This document shows, piece after piece, positions 23,630 through 36,659 of a stretch of DNA of 64,000 bases; the stretch's first letter is position 1; each line of letters starts with the position of its first letter. Origin of the DNA: Sphagnum compactum. Taxonomy: Eukaryota > Bryophyta > Sphagnopsida > Sphagnales. Position numbers and translations under genes: made by a program. The notes below the pieces were generated by a model that saw only the letters and a program-made list of their open reading frames with translations, was not told the origin of the DNA and did not search any database. The DNA lies in the NCBI GenBank assembly GCA_965153455.1, contig OZ234499.1, positions 2,153,487-2,217,486 of the forward strand, in the 5' to 3' direction.

Positions 23630-26600
23630 TCAAGAGAAGCAGCATCGGAAGGATTTCTGAGATGGAGGAAGCTGGCCAGTGCCGATGATCTGCTGGGCTT
23701 GTGCTGTTGTCTTGGCAGCTTTCTCATTTCGAATGTGCTTGGCAGCGGCCCGCATTTCTTCTGATTTCTGACACACTGTAGCTACTCTTTTCTGCATCTT
23801 CTCAATTGCACGTACCCGCATTTTCTCCAGCTTCACCTGCCAAAAAAAAATCAGTATCCTCAAGCACTCAGCACTTTGAATTTCAGAAGCTTGCCCATTG
23901 TCAACAAACTATTCTCTTTTCCTTGTGTCAAGAAAACCCATTGATGATTTTAGTAAGGTAATCACTGTTTTTGCATTACCTCGGTCTTCTTCAGTTCAGC
24001 CTCCGCCTTTGATTTCTCCAGAACCTCCCATGCAAGAATTTTTGCCTCCTTGTCATTGTATCTGAACAATGAATATGTTGGAAATCAGACTAAAAAGGAA
24101 GTGGATGGTTTCTTTCTTTGAGAGACTTTGCAGAGAGTACATACTTTGGAACACAATGCTCATTGTCATCATGTCAATTCTCTTGCAGTTGTGTGCACTT
24201 GATGTCATCATCATCACCTTGCAAAAATGTGAAGAGTTTTGGAAAATGTGTGAAGTACCTCCTTGTGCACTTAGCGAGCTCCAGCTGCTCCCATACTGTC
24301 GCCTTAGATACCATGATACCCTTCTCCATGTCTCGCAAATTATACTGGTGAACACTTGCACCATGTTCTGACTCATCATCTTGTTGCAAATTCAAGACTG
24401 CGTTTCTATTGAGCATTGGCTGCTCATTATGACATCCTAGCTTGCAAAGTTCCAGTTTTGCAAGGTGGCAGCTCTTGAGTTCAAGGAAGTCAAAACCAGG
24501 TACCATCAACCCGAGGGATACAGATGATGGTGTGCCTGAGCATGCAGGAGTGTTGTTTCGGGTGGGTGAAGTAGCCAACTTTGGTGTGGTGCACATTGAG
24601 TTTTTCAAGCTTTCTACTGGAGTCATTTGTGTGGCCATATCCCTGTGACCTAGTGAAGGTTGTGGGGTATGGGAGGTAGGAGGGGTTGGTGGGTCTGTAC
24701 CAATCTCCTTCATCGATACTGAGCGACGATGTGTTGGTATCAGTAAATCAACAGAACCAGAAAATGCATCTGCACCAATCCCACACATTGTCCATTAAGA
24801 AATGCTGCTGTTACAGAAAACTGCAAACCTTGTTTGCAAGAGTGAATGTATTATTCCAAGGTACTGTTGCAATATCTCACCTTTTGTACAGGGATCATCA
24901 GATGAGGAAGGCACCAAACTTTCTGGGTCCTTCATATTGCCAAAGGCATGCTGCTTTGCAGACCAGTTTTCTTCTACAGATTGTGGCAATTGATTTGGTA
25001 AATTTGGTGATCCTCCAATAGCAGCAGCAGCCTGATTCATCCTGAAGGAAGTACTACTCTGAGCTGCAATGGAGACCTTTGCCATCTCTGCAGCTGCCTG
25101 TCTATCTCCTTCAAATAACACCTCCCCTGGTTGGGAATCGAACTTCCCAGCTGCTGCTGCTGCTTGAGAGAGATGATCATCAAACTGCTTCGAAAGGTCA
25201 CCAAATGACAAAGTCTTGGAGCGTTTCTTTTGGGTCGTGACAACGCTGGGAACTTGCCTTTGATGACCCTTGTAAATGCCAATTGGCTCAACATTCCTCG
25301 GAGACAAAATTTTCTCTGCATTTGAGGTTGAATATTCTGGACTTCCAGCTCCTTCATAAGACTGCAATCCCTGGGCACCAGCAATCGAATGCCTTCTTCC
25401 TGCCAACAACATATCAGCAGCTCATTGGCAAAAGTTAGAATACTACAGCAAATGCATTTACATTTTTGTTGGTGGTGGGAAGGCAAGGCATGCTGTGAGG
25501 ACCAAACCACATTTTGTTTGCAAACTACCTACCTGGTTGTGAGCATACAAGAACAGGTGCATGCCGTAGCTGAGGATGTGCCGGTGATTCTTGATGACCA
25601 GGGCTCGTAATCCATTTCTCAGCATCATCCCACTTTGACGGTGTTGGTTTTGAGATTATGGGGTTCAACAGTGGACCTGAATAAAATCTCTGTGGCACAT
25701 GTCTAGGACCTTTGCCTGTGCCTTTCTCTGCCAACCATTAGAACCGACCTCAAAGAAGTTAGTTACATCGGCATATCCAACAAAGCATATTGAAAAAGCA
25801 AGCATTCTCTTGGCAGACTAAAAAGCAAAAATGCAGCTGAAGTCACTTCAGACAAAAGAGAAAATTTGGAATACCTGCAGAAGAAGAAGAGGAGCTCATG
25901 GTACTGTAGAACCCATTTCCATTGCTAGCTCTAAGGCTAGCAGCAGCAGCAACAGGTACATGGCCAGCTATTGGAGGACTTCCGGTGAAAGCTTGCCAGC
26001 CAGGAAAGATGCGTTGTGGAGTTCTTGGATAAGCAAAGATACCCATACTTGCACTGGTCTGCTGTGTCTTGACATTCTCAGCTTTCTCCATCACAGTAGA
26101 AGAAGTAGCAGCAGCAGTAGTATCAATGGCAGCAGCAGCAGCAGATATCCTCTTGGAGCCTTGAAGTTTAGTGTGAGCTTCATTCACGCCCTGCAGATGC
26201 TGCTGGCTTCTCCTCAGATACTGAACTTCTGGTTCTCGATCGAGCAGCTCTGCAGAACAACAATCATCACTGCTTGCTGCTGCTGCTGATGCCCATTCAT
26301 TGCTGGATTGGGTTGAAGCTCGCTCATCCATTTCTGCAACAACATTTGCAGCAGCTGTCTGCATTGGCAAGTCCTTCATGATGAATGCATCATTGCTTGA
26401 TGTTGTGATAAGAAGAGGAGCTGCTGCTGTGGTGGCAGCAGCAGCAGCAGCAGCATTCATAGACAACCCTGTAGAAAGAAGAAATCCCCACAATATAAGT
26501 CTCTTGTACAGCTTGCTTGCATGGAGCAATGCCATTTTGTTTGCATTCTAGACCTCTTGTTTTCTTGCAACAGATGATGAGTGGGGTTAGAGCTTGAGAT

Positions 26601-27835
26601 TGTGTGTATGACTCACAATGCTGCTGCTGCTTTCTTTCTTCTTCTTCAAGCTCTGCCACTTTGTTGGGCAGAGGAGTCTGAAGAGGTGGTGGTTCTTCTT
26701 CTGCTGCAAGCTCATTATTAATGGAGCAACTAGTATTATTCTCAGCTCCATGCTGCATTCCCACCACTTCAGGCAGTAGCTTCTTGCCAAGATCTTCTTG
26801 CACCACTTCCTTATACTGATTCACATGAACAGGAGTAGTAGAGGAAGGAGGAGGACCACCTGCAAGCATGCATGGCAACAACAGTATAAACAACCAAACA
26901 AAACATCTGTGAATAAAATCAAATTGAATAGAATTGAATTGAATTGGATGGGATTTTCTTCTCGGAAAGAAACAAATTGTAGAAGAGGAAGAAAGACTAA
27001 ACCCAACTTTGATTCTCACATGGGTATGTATTGTTACCTTGCAAAGCTGAAGAAGAAGAAGAAGAAGACCCATCAGTTCCTTCCTTTCTAATGCTGCTGC
27101 TCCCCCTCTCTTCCTTTCCAGGAGAAGAAGAAGAAGCTATGCGACCTTCTGCTGCTGCTGCAGCTCCAGAAGACGAGGTGGGATTAGGTCTCACAGTGCC
27201 GAGCGCCAAAGAATGCGTCTCAGGCAATGACTCCAAACACCCAATCTGCAGCAACAGCACATGAGAGAGAAGAGAACACTGGAGTAAGTAAAAAACAACA
27301 GGGAAGCCCACATACATTGTCTCTTTCTCAAAAACAAAAGCACGAGAGAGAGAAGGAAGAGTAAGCTCATGTCTATACCTACCTTAGCGAGCTCTCTAGA
27401 GGAGGAGGAAGAAGAAGAAGAAGAAGAAGAAGAGGCGGCAGCAGCAGCAGCAACGGCAGCGATGGAGTCGAAGAAAGTGGTGCTGTTGTTGGTGCTGCTG
27501 CTGTCGGAGTCGCTAATTTCGCCATCAGAAATGGAATAGCCCCGGTCATGACCAAGCGCTGGTGGCAGCGGCAACGACCATTGACAACCATCTCTTCTCA
27601 CTGCTGTTGCTGCTGTTGCTGCTCCCACCCCCATCACCATCGTCACCAAGCCGCCGTGCTCCATGCTACTGGAAGACGAAGAAGAACCGGGACTCACGAA
27701 TCGGACGTCGGAAATTACAGACTTGGGACTAATTCCTCCCCCTCCTCCTCCTCCTCCTCCCACTATCATCATCATCTCCTCTTCCTCACCACCACCACTC
27801 TTGCCATGATGATGAAGATGATGATGATGACCCAT
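23630..27835 (-). CDS. Long remorin (group 6-like), nine exons
   Basis: Remorins are plant-specific plasma-membrane nanodomain scaffolds, anchored to the inner leaflet by their C-terminus. Nine minus-strand exons join with every phase agreeing: 27835-27383, 27245-27038, 26859-26617, 26468-25875, 25727-25533, 25399-24881, 24769-24259, 24061-23980, 23836-23630. The product is 1,003 residues. Group 6 signatures are clear: FPGWQAFTGSPP, PSKWDDAEKWI (about 529-539), RDMATQMTP (about 780-788). The remorin C domain (about 893-1003) has WEQLELAKC, AKILAWEVLEKSKAEAELKK and a coiled coil, and ends in the Cys-containing anchor RCCFS. Group 6 members are usually about 400-550 residues; here the first half is expanded by His, Gly, Ser and Ala homopolymers and low-complexity sequence. 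The start MGHHHHLHHHG is the only ATG that keeps exon 1 open. Identity certain; exact N-terminus moderately so. Confidence 0.92.
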
Positions 27836-28520
27836 TTCTCCAAATTTCTTCTTCTTTTCTTCACAAAACTAGTAATGCACTCCCTTTTTCTTCAATCCTC
27901 CTCCTCCTCCTCCTCCTCCAACAACAACAACAACACCACAACAACAACAGCTGCTGCTCTTCTCACACATTTGCACAAAACCACTCACACACTATTGCAG
28001 TTCACAGCAAGTTGTAGCTAGCTACTAAAACCTCCTCCTCCAGCAGCAACAAAGCTGCAAAAAACAAGCTCTCCACAGCTATCTATCTATCAATCTATCT
28101 TTCTTTCTTTCTTACCATTTTTTCCCACACAAAAGCTGCTGCTCCACAAGCTCTCTCACAAATCTTTCTTTCTTTCTTCTTCTCCCATTTCCATGCAGAA
28201 GCTGCAAAAGCTCAGAACTCTTGCTTTAGTAGACTGCTTCCCATTTTCCCATTTCCATCACAGCTGCTGCTGCTGCTGCTACTGCTGAAAACAACCCATA
28301 TGAAATCTTCTTGTGGCAAAGCAAAGCAGCAAAACAAATGCTGTTTTTTTTTTGTTTTTTTCTTCTTGGGTACAGCACCACAAGCTTCTTACTGCTGCTG
28401 CTGCTCCTACTGCCATGAAAAACTCATGAACAGTTGCTGCAACAGGATACGAGCTGCTTCTTCTGCTGCAACAGGATACTTAACTTACTTACTTACAACA
28501 GCTAAGTAAATTCCTTACCA
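27836..28520 (-). promoter_or_regulatory. Remorin leader and promoter region rich in simple repeats
   Basis: Upstream of the remorin ATG are (CTC)n at 27,897-27,918, (ACA)n at 27,920-27,950, CTTT repeats near 28,100-28,180 and several GCTGCTGCT clusters up to 28,460. On the gene strand these read as GAG, AAAG and AGC repeats, typical of long purine-rich plant leaders. No TATA box could be fixed. Confidence 0.4.
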
Positions 28521-28675
28521 AAACACAACCTCAACAAAAAACAACAACAACAACAACAACAATTCCACAAAAATTCCACAAAAATTTCACAAAAACTTTT
28601 AAACCTTTTTTTTTTGGGTTCTTGAAAACAACATCATAACAACCAACAGCAAATGTTGAACACAAAACAAAACAC

Positions 28676-28677
28676 AT

Positions 28678-28711
<34 letters not shown>
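28676..28711. repeat. (CA)n microsatellite
   Basis: An ACACAC run of about 17 dinucleotides, preceded at 28,540-28,560 by a (CAA)n run. Confidence 0.85.
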
Positions 28712-28713
<2 letters not shown>

Positions 28714-28739
28714 ACACCTAGTATGTACCTCTCTATACA

Positions 28740-31700
28740 CACGAGAGATTTTTTAGATAACACCACCCACACAAGATGGTTTTAATGACATGCACTTGGT
28801 GGAAGAGTTGATGGAGTTTTTTTTCAATTTTTGGGTAACTTAAGGTACTACTCACTCTTTGTTTTTTCAAGGAGTGGACTCTGGTGGAGTCTTGAGTGAT
28901 GAGTAGAAATGAGTAAAAATTAATTGAGGGGCTCCAAATTTAGAGCTGTTTTCATAACATGTGTGAAGAGAGTAGAATTTAAGTGAACCAAAAAAACAAA
29001 ACACAAGAGAGAATCTCTTTCTTGTCTTTACTCAATTCTTGTATTGATCAAATTTATTGTTGTGTAAGCCTTTCATTGTGAGATGGAGAGAGAAAGAGAG
29101 ACCAATTTTTTTTTTTAGAAATTTTAAAAGGAGACCATCATCATCATCATTAGCCCAACCTCAACTTAACTTAATAGAAGTGGGTTTGATCACATCTTGA
29201 CCTTCGCCCCCTTACTTTTTAATGGCACTTCAAAAGATGCTAAAAACATTACAACTTGATCAAAGAGTAAATGGGTTTGGCTATGTCTCGAGTCGGACTC
29301 GTGGTGGCCAATTATCAATAATTTACCAATTGATAACTACTTGGTATTGAATTTTCAAAATCTAATAACCTACTTGAATGACCCATTCATCATTCAAGTA
29401 TGTTATCAATCTTTAAATACTAATACCCAAAAAAATTTATTTATTTATTTTATTTTATTTTTTGAAAACTCTATAACCTATGTATAATTGGCGGGTTAAC
29501 CGCCAATTCTCAACTAATTATTTGAATACCTACCCCTTATGCATAACCAAAGCTTATTACTCAAACAAATTTGTGACCTACTTGACACCCAATTGTTTTA
29601 GAAGCTTGTAATTAACACCCAATTTTTATATGTAATTTTTAGAATTGTTAAAAATTTGTTAACACCCAATTCCAAAAGAAACTTACTTGGAGATTATTTT
29701 AAAAATTCGCTAACCACCCAAAACCCGTTTGGACTCCCATGAACCCACCTTCAATTCTCACTTCGGATATCTTGTGTGTTATGGGTAGATAGATGTTGAG
29801 TTTTCTAATTCATCTTTGTTGTAAGAAGCTTGGCCTTAACAATTAAATAGGACTAATGTACCTTTTTTTTCCCCATCACTTCCTTATTGTAGTGTTTAAA
29901 ACCTACCATAGTAAGTACCTAGTCTGGTTTAGCTCCAAGGTGCCTAATAATGTAGTACCATTACCAAGTTCAACATTAATTATATTATTTTCAGAAATGT
30001 TGAAAAATCCACACCCTCCCCCCCCCCCTCCAATTCAAAGAAATGCAATTTTGTGAAGGGAAATAGATATTCTTTTAGAATGTTTTAGAATGTTTTAGTT
30101 TTCAAAATGGGAACATCAAATTAAAATAATTCTTCAACACTGAAATGTTGAACTTGCCACGGTACTATGGTTTTTTCTTAAAAATTGGTCATTTACATTT
30201 GGCAGTAAAAGTAATGATATTTCACAATTCAACATTATACTAAATAATAAAACTAATAATAGTTTCTTTCGAAGTTTTGCCTTGGCATGCAAAGCATTTT
30301 TCGGAATTTTTTCTTGACAATTTTCAGAAATAATTAATTAGTGTAGGAGGGTGTTTCAAACCTTCATGGTGACCAACTTACTCGAATAAAAATTATGGTT
30401 TGGAACATTGCCTCCTAATAGCTACATACGGAATTTTCTACATGTATTTATGGGTTACGAGTTTGCACTTAGGTGCAAGATTAAGTGATTACTAATATAT
30501 GGTAATAACTTGTCTTTTGTAGAATTGATATTTGTTTAGTGTATTTTCATATATTTTCATTAAAAAATGAGTTTAATGAAAATGTTTTTGGAATGCTTGA
30601 CAAATGCCTATACAACAAGCAATACATATGACATTGTGAAAAAAAAATTGACTCGTAAAACCATTTTACCCAAAAGTACCCAATATGAAACAAAATCTTA
30701 ACATTTGACATGGGTTCCTAAGTATGTCGTTTTGAACATCCAAATATTTTCCACTAGGTTATTCGTGTTTGTTTTCTTGACCCCGTAGGTGCATGGAGCC
30801 TTTGAAATTCGTATCACACAAATTGTGAAAAACTTTGAAAATTTAAGAATTTGTCTCATCCAACAAATAAATCAATTGTTGGATTTGTGTGAAGATCGTG
30901 AATAATTGGTTTATCTTCACACAAAATTGGTTTATCTTCACACATACTTGGTTTATCTTCACAATTGTTGGATTTGTGTTGCAATTGCTAGAAATACGAA
31001 GAGGGTTCAAAACTTTAACACATGATCAAAACTTGGGAACTTGATCCCGTTTTTTTTGCTCAACTACCCCATCCCATACATGAAAAACCTCGGCTAAAAC
31101 TTATCGACCTATGATTGGTTGGTTCTTACCTTCGGGGAGACCCCTCCCCACCCCCCCACCCACACTTTAAGAGCTTGTTCCATGCCTTTTTGTCATTCGA
31201 CCCCACAACCCTAAATTGACATGGAATTCTTTCGTGAGCAATGCCATTTGAAATCTACAACAACCACACTCTACATGACCCAACAATGTTTTTTCAAAAA
31301 AAAAAGGTTTGCTAATTATGCTTTGCTAGCTCAATTCTAAAGTTTATAAGAACACCAATTTTTTGGGCTTACCATGCAAGGCATTTTGGGGGTTATTACG
31401 ATGATGATGGGGATCATGGAGCTCAATGTCATCCCAAGTGCGGGGGGTACAAGTAACTCCCAAGAAACAAGGCTTGACATGAGATCCAACGAGTACATTG
31501 AAAGCTGGCATGGGTACCATATATATGACATGGGCTATATACTATACATTTATACCCATGACTGACAATTCTATATTGATTCCCCAATGATATCCAAGTA
31601 CATCAATTCTTGGGGGGTATACTATCAAGGTTTTGGCTTGGCATTAATTAAATAATAATAATTTTTGCATCTTTCTTTTTTCAATTTTTTTTTTTTTTTT

Positions 31701-33200
31701 TTGGGCTTGGTAGTTACAAACTTTTAAAATGTGAACATAATAAATTGTTGGAACTTGGGTACACCAATTCAATTATGGGAGAAATTTTGGGCACTCAAAT
31801 GTTGAAGAAAATCAACATAAAACTAGTGGGCACTTTTTTGTGCATTTGGATTTGATTCCCAATGATAACAAACTCTAAATAAATTCTTGGGTATCATTGG
31901 GGATTTAAGCCCTTGGCATTTAAGTATTTGGCATATCTACATATTACTAATAACAATTAATTTTGCCTTGATATATTTTCATGTGCACATAAGTTTGTTG
32001 GGTAGGTATCATGTTTTTTTTTAAAGGTTGGCACGAATAATTAAACACAAAATTGTCGGGCGTCTCTGTGCTTTGATTAATTCTCAATGATAACAAGCAC
32101 ATAAATTCATTTTTTTCAGATATCATGTTTTTGTTTTTTTTTTGCTTGGCATTAAATAGTTACATGCCTATCAATGTTTTTGCTTAATATTTACACGTGA
32201 ACATAAATTGTTGGGTATTATGCTTTCGATTGGCACTCAATACCAACGGAATCGGTAGGCAACTCTGCATTTAATTGGTATTAAAACTATTGAGGACATC
32301 GTCGTGATTAAAAAAATTAAAAGAAAAAGCTGAACATATCTTAATCCAGAATATGCTGGGAAAATTAATAATGATATCAATGAGTCCAGACATGATTTCT
32401 TAGCCCAAAATATCATACTTTTCTGAAGTGAGAAGAATCTTTGGCAAAACCTCTTTTTATCTTTGGCAAAACCTTTTTTTTTTCCCTTTGCACTCTCATG
32501 GGGTTTATTATTGCCTTTTCCTTTTGGAAGTGAGTTAACCCGCTAATATCAGAGAATTCATAAATACACTAAAATTCCGACCTAATTGGTCCACCCTGAC
32601 TCTCCAGGGTTAAGTTATGCACAATTTTTTCCTAGTCTATATCTTCAAAAGAGATCACGATTTCAAGACGAATTTCTACTTACCATGGTTAACGTACCCA
32701 AGGTAACCCATTCCACCTAGGAACACGGATGAGTCGGGTACCGGATGAGATTTTGGCTGTTGTTGTTGGAAGAGAAAATTCCGTCAAATGCAAGACGAGT
32801 TTACTATGTTGGTCACGTAATGCAATATGGTGCAAAATCTACCCATGTTGAATTAACTGATAAATATTCCAAGAATTGTTTGAAGCCACCCTCCCTATTT
32901 AATAAATCGGTAAATTCAAGATTCTCAGAATATCATTTTTTCCGTGATAGAAACTTGGACGGAAAGATATCCAAGTGGATGATTGAGGATGTGTAATTGC
33001 CACAAGCATTATTATGCGTATCCAAGTCAAGCAAAATATTGTTTTAAAAACAAAAACACTTATGTATCTTCTCATTTGAGGGCCTTTTTCATGACACATG
33101 AAGTGAATGTGAAAAGAAAGTTGAGACAAGAGCAAATCTAATTGAAAGATATCATAAAATTGATTCAAGAGCTAGAACATGATGTCTTAGTTAAGATCAT
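28740..33200. other. Long AT-rich spacer without a recognised gene
   Basis: No exon, RNA gene or intact element could be supported on either strand. Small local repeats are present, such as three copies of TTGGTTTATCTTCACA at 30,908-30,966. One short open frame at 32,745-32,996 has no recognisable domain and looks fortuitous. Confidence 0.45.
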
Positions 33201-33207
33201 AAATTTG

Positions 33208-33213
33208 AGAGAG

Positions 33214-33255
<42 letters not shown>

Positions 33256-33266
33256 GGGGGGGGGGA
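33208..33266 (+). repeat. (GA)n run passing into a G homopolymer
   Basis: AGAGAG repeats from about 33,218 to 33,245 are followed directly by about 21 G residues. Confidence 0.85.
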
Positions 33267-33342
33267 AATGCCAAATTAACATTGCAAATTAGACATATTG
33301 ACTAAATCAAACCTGATTACCAAATTAGAGGAAATCCCAAGT

Positions 33343-33484
33343 TCCATCCACAACCCCTAATTTAGGTTTCTATACTTGTTTATTACATCCAAAAAAATAG
33401 AGTGTTAATTGTTCCCAAGTTCCATCCACAACCCCTAATTTAGGTTTCTATACTTGTTTATTACATCCAAAATAGAGTGTTAAT
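33343..33484 (+). repeat. Near-perfect tandem duplication, 76-bp period
   Basis: GTTCCATCCACAACCCCTAA at 33,342 recurs at 33,419 and both copies continue identically to TAGAGTGTTAATTGTT. The only difference is four extra A residues in copy 1, indicating a recent duplication. Confidence 0.85.
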
Positions 33485-33839
33485 TGTTTGCGCAGCACCA
33501 CCCATAAACACCAAAATTTGGGCACAATGAAAATTCTGAGACCGTTTTGAGACCCTAAACCCTAAAACCTAAGCCCAATCATTATGATCGACCAATCAGA
33601 AGTAGTCATTTTAAAAAAAAAACTGGGTCTTATGGAGACCACTGTATGTAGCTATTATCATGTGCAAATTTACGGGTCCAAACCCATTTTCATGTAATTT
33701 GATAAATAATATTATTTCACCCAAAGTGCTTGTGTAGAGGCGGGATTTTTTCACCCTTGAAAGTAGTCTCTTTTTGGGGTAACTTAGTCTCGTCTTTGGA
33801 TGAAAAAAATGGAGATCTCTGGAGTGTGAATTTTTTTGC

Positions 33840-34115
33840 TTTTATAAAATGAGGATGGACTCCTTTTTTTCAATGGCATTTTTTTTTTTTTGGTTTTTTT
33901 TTTGGGAAGCTTTTTTTTTGTTTTGTTTGTTTGTTTTTTCTTTTTTTGGGTTTTTTTGGGAAGCTTTTTTTAATGGCTTTTTTTGTTTTTTGTTTTTTGG
34001 TTTTTTTCTGGCAAGCTTTTTTTAATGGATTTTTTTTTGTTTTGGTTTTTTCTGGAAGCTTTTTTTAATGGCTTTTTTTGTTTGTTTGTTTGTTTTTTTT
34101 TTTGGGTTGGGGGGG
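33840..34115 (+). repeat. T/G-rich low-complexity minisatellite
   Basis: Repeats of GGAAGCTTTTTTTAATGGCT joined by long T runs with GTTTGTTTG insertions. Copies are at about 33,907, 33,960, 34,012 and 34,052. Confidence 0.7.
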
Positions 34116-34671
34116 TGAAGGGGGGGTTGGGCACTAATTTCAAACTTGTTGCAGCAAAGGTGTTGCCAAATTATTTGTTCTTCTGCTCTGACAAGTGGAA
34201 TGGGGCCCAAAACTTGTTCCAATGCTTTCTCTTTTTGTCAATAGCATGACTGATGCTGATTTGATTTTTAAAAAATCTCTGCAGAGAAAGGGAAGAAGAT
34301 ATGATCAGAGATGTTATGCTCATCAAAGGTGAGTGAAGAAGCTTCTGGTTTGCAGCTTGCAGCACAAACCCTAAAAAGTCTATAGGGTAAAAGTCCGAGG
34401 GGCAGACCTCCCCTCGGGGTGGTGGGTATTCCCAAAATAAGGGACCTAGGATGAGGTGATAAGCTGAGTCCCGCCCTGCATTTTGGGAATGTCCCCCCAC
34501 CATCCCCTTGGGCTTTTTACACATGAGGCGAATGTTATCATGAACTGTTCCCGAGCCCACAAAACTACACTTACGTAAAATTTGTGGGCCCGGTAGTAAT
34601 ATTTTCATCCCACTATGAGAGAGAGAAATTCTCATTTTGATCGGTATTGTTCCCTTATACTCCCTTGGGAT

Positions 34672-35046
34672 CTCATATATTTTTCATCCTATTTTCCCCT
34701 AAATGTCATGATTTTTCATCCATCCATGGATATGGGCACATGTGTTTACGCCCATGTGAAGCCATTGGATCTCACTTGATATCATCTTATTTTTCTAAGT
34801 GTCATGATTCTTCATCCATCCATGGATATGGGCACATGTGTGTTTACGCCATGTGAAGCTGTTGGATCTCACTTGATATCATCTTTTTTTTCTAAGTGTC
34901 ATGATTCTTCATCCATCCATGGATATGGGCACATGTGTTTACGCCCATGTGAAGCCCTTGGATCTCACTTGATATCATCTTATTTTTCTAAGTGTCATGA
35001 TTCTTCATCCATCCATGGATATGGGCACATGTGTTTTATGTTAGGT
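34672..35046 (+). repeat. Minisatellite, about 93-95 bp unit, four copies
   Basis: Each unit carries TCATGATTCTTCATCCATCC then ATGGATATGGGCACATGTGT, TTACGCCCATGTGAAGCC and GGATCTCACTTGATATCATC. Copies begin near 34,675, 34,770, 34,864 and 34,962. The plus-strand open frames here (a repeated SSIHGYGHMC motif) are a by-product of the unit. Confidence 0.85.
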
Positions 35047-35282
35047 GAAGCCTTTAGAGGAGGGCGGGCTTAGCACACAACATGGGACTCGCCTCAACTC
35101 CTGTCTCACATGGGTCCTTTATTTTCACACAACTCTCTTGCTTAGGCTTTTACCTTACACATTAACATACGTAGATCATGAGGTGTAAGAAGGGTTTTTT
35201 TCGCTCGAGTGAATGTGTGTTATCATGAACCTGAACACATGTAAATCATGAGGCCTAAGAGGGCGAAGGTTCTCATGCCTAC

Positions 35283-35352
35283 ACTACTCCTTGAGAGTGG
35301 GTAGGGATCTTACACACCCGGTTTAAGATCCCTCCCACTCTTAAGGAGTAGA
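35283..35352. repeat. Inverted repeat with about 31-bp arms (hairpin-forming)
   Basis: CTACTCCTTGAGAGTGGGTA and following GGGATCTTACAC (35,284-35,315) is matched in reverse complement by the sequence ending at 35,351, with two mismatches and one bulge. The loop is 4-6 bases, around ACCCGG. Confidence 0.75.
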
Positions 35353-35754
35353 TCTAAGGACGCACCTCTTTTCTAAGATGGAAATTCACACCATATAAGG
35401 TGCCCGCCCTCTGAATACACTAGGAAGTGCTCTACATACATACTGAGATTAACTTGGTGAAAAAATAAATTCCCCTAAGCTTGAACTTGAATTTTTTTAA
35501 ATTTTTTCTCTGCAACAAGGGTTTGCAAAATCTCTTTTACTCTAGTTTGTGGATGGATGAGACTAACAAGGATCTGTCCATTCTTGGGGGACCCATCTGT
35601 CATGCAAGTGTTGGTTACCCCCCCCCCTTCACCCCCAAATTGAAAAACCCCAAAAATTCATGACAGTGCATTTCAAAGTGTGAAGATCAAGGCTTGGAAA
35701 TTAAAAGCTCTGAGCAGATGACTTGGTTGGAGAGAATGTGTTCAGTGGATGGAG

Positions 35755-35786
<32 letters not shown>

Positions 35787-35980
35787 CCTGCAGACTAGAT
35801 GTTCAGTACTACTTGTAAGTAGAATGTAGTTGCAAGCAAGCAATGGGCTCTAGGAGTGAACCAACAACAGGCAGCTCACCATCCCTGAGAAAGCTCCTTA
35901 TGACTCCTCAACTGTGGATGAACCCCAACCTGAGTTGATGTCAGGTTACCTACCACCTTGCTACCCTATTTTTGTAGGTC
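35353..35980. other. Spacer with a (TC)n microsatellite
   Basis: No exon is recognised. A CTCTCT run lies at 35,757-35,783. Confidence 0.45.
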
Positions 35981-36082
35981 CTGTATGTAGGTCTTGTATG
36001 TAGGTGGATGGGTAGGTAGGTCTTGTATGTAGGTGGGTGGGTAGGTAGGTCTTGTATGTAGGTGGGTGGGTAGGTAGGACAA
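35981..36082 (+). repeat. Short minisatellite, GTAGGTCTTGTATGTAGGTG unit
   Basis: Three to four copies of a unit of about 32 bp, each combining TCTTGTATGTAGGTGGGTGG and GTAGGTAGG. Confidence 0.8.
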
Positions 36083-36659
36083 GAAGTGGCTACTAAGTAT
36101 ATGCATGTAGATGGTTAGTAACTACTAGGTAAGGGCTGATTTGTGTTGTTAGAAGTAGGGGGTGAATATAGCAACTGATTTATATACCATGGTTAGCTAG
36201 GGGAACTGTAACCTGATGAAAAAGTGTTTCCTATCCACCCATCATCCATCCGTTGTCAATTGTTCACTCACCCACCATAATAAAATGGGATGTACACTAG
36301 ACTTGTCATGAAGTGAAGTACCTATACCCTTTATATGGTGCAGAATTGGGTTTGGACCTAATTTATTTGGAGAGGATATAGAGTGGTCTCCCCAAGGACC
36401 GGGGAAAATAAAAATTGCTTCCGATTGGCTGGCCATATTGATGGGGCCACGTGGTGGCATTCAAATAGGTTTACTACCTTATATTGTCCAATTTTTCATG
36501 TTTATGGGGAAACAATTAACACTCTATTTTTTGGATGCGATGAATACTAATAGAGGCTCAAATAAGGGGTGTGGGTGGACCTGTATGCATTAAGATTGGA
36601 TATTTTACATATGCACTTGTGCAAATCAAAGTCCTAAAATCTCATCCATCTGACTTGAT

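Noticed and set aside
32745-32996. 83-codon plus-strand frame as a small gene
   Set aside because: No recognisable domain, promoter or splice partner; such a length is expected by chance in this spacer.
34647-35073. Plus-strand frames with repeated SSIHGYGHMC motif, looking like a repeat protein
   Set aside because: The frame changes between copies and the 93-95 bp unit is not a multiple of three throughout; it is a noncoding minisatellite.
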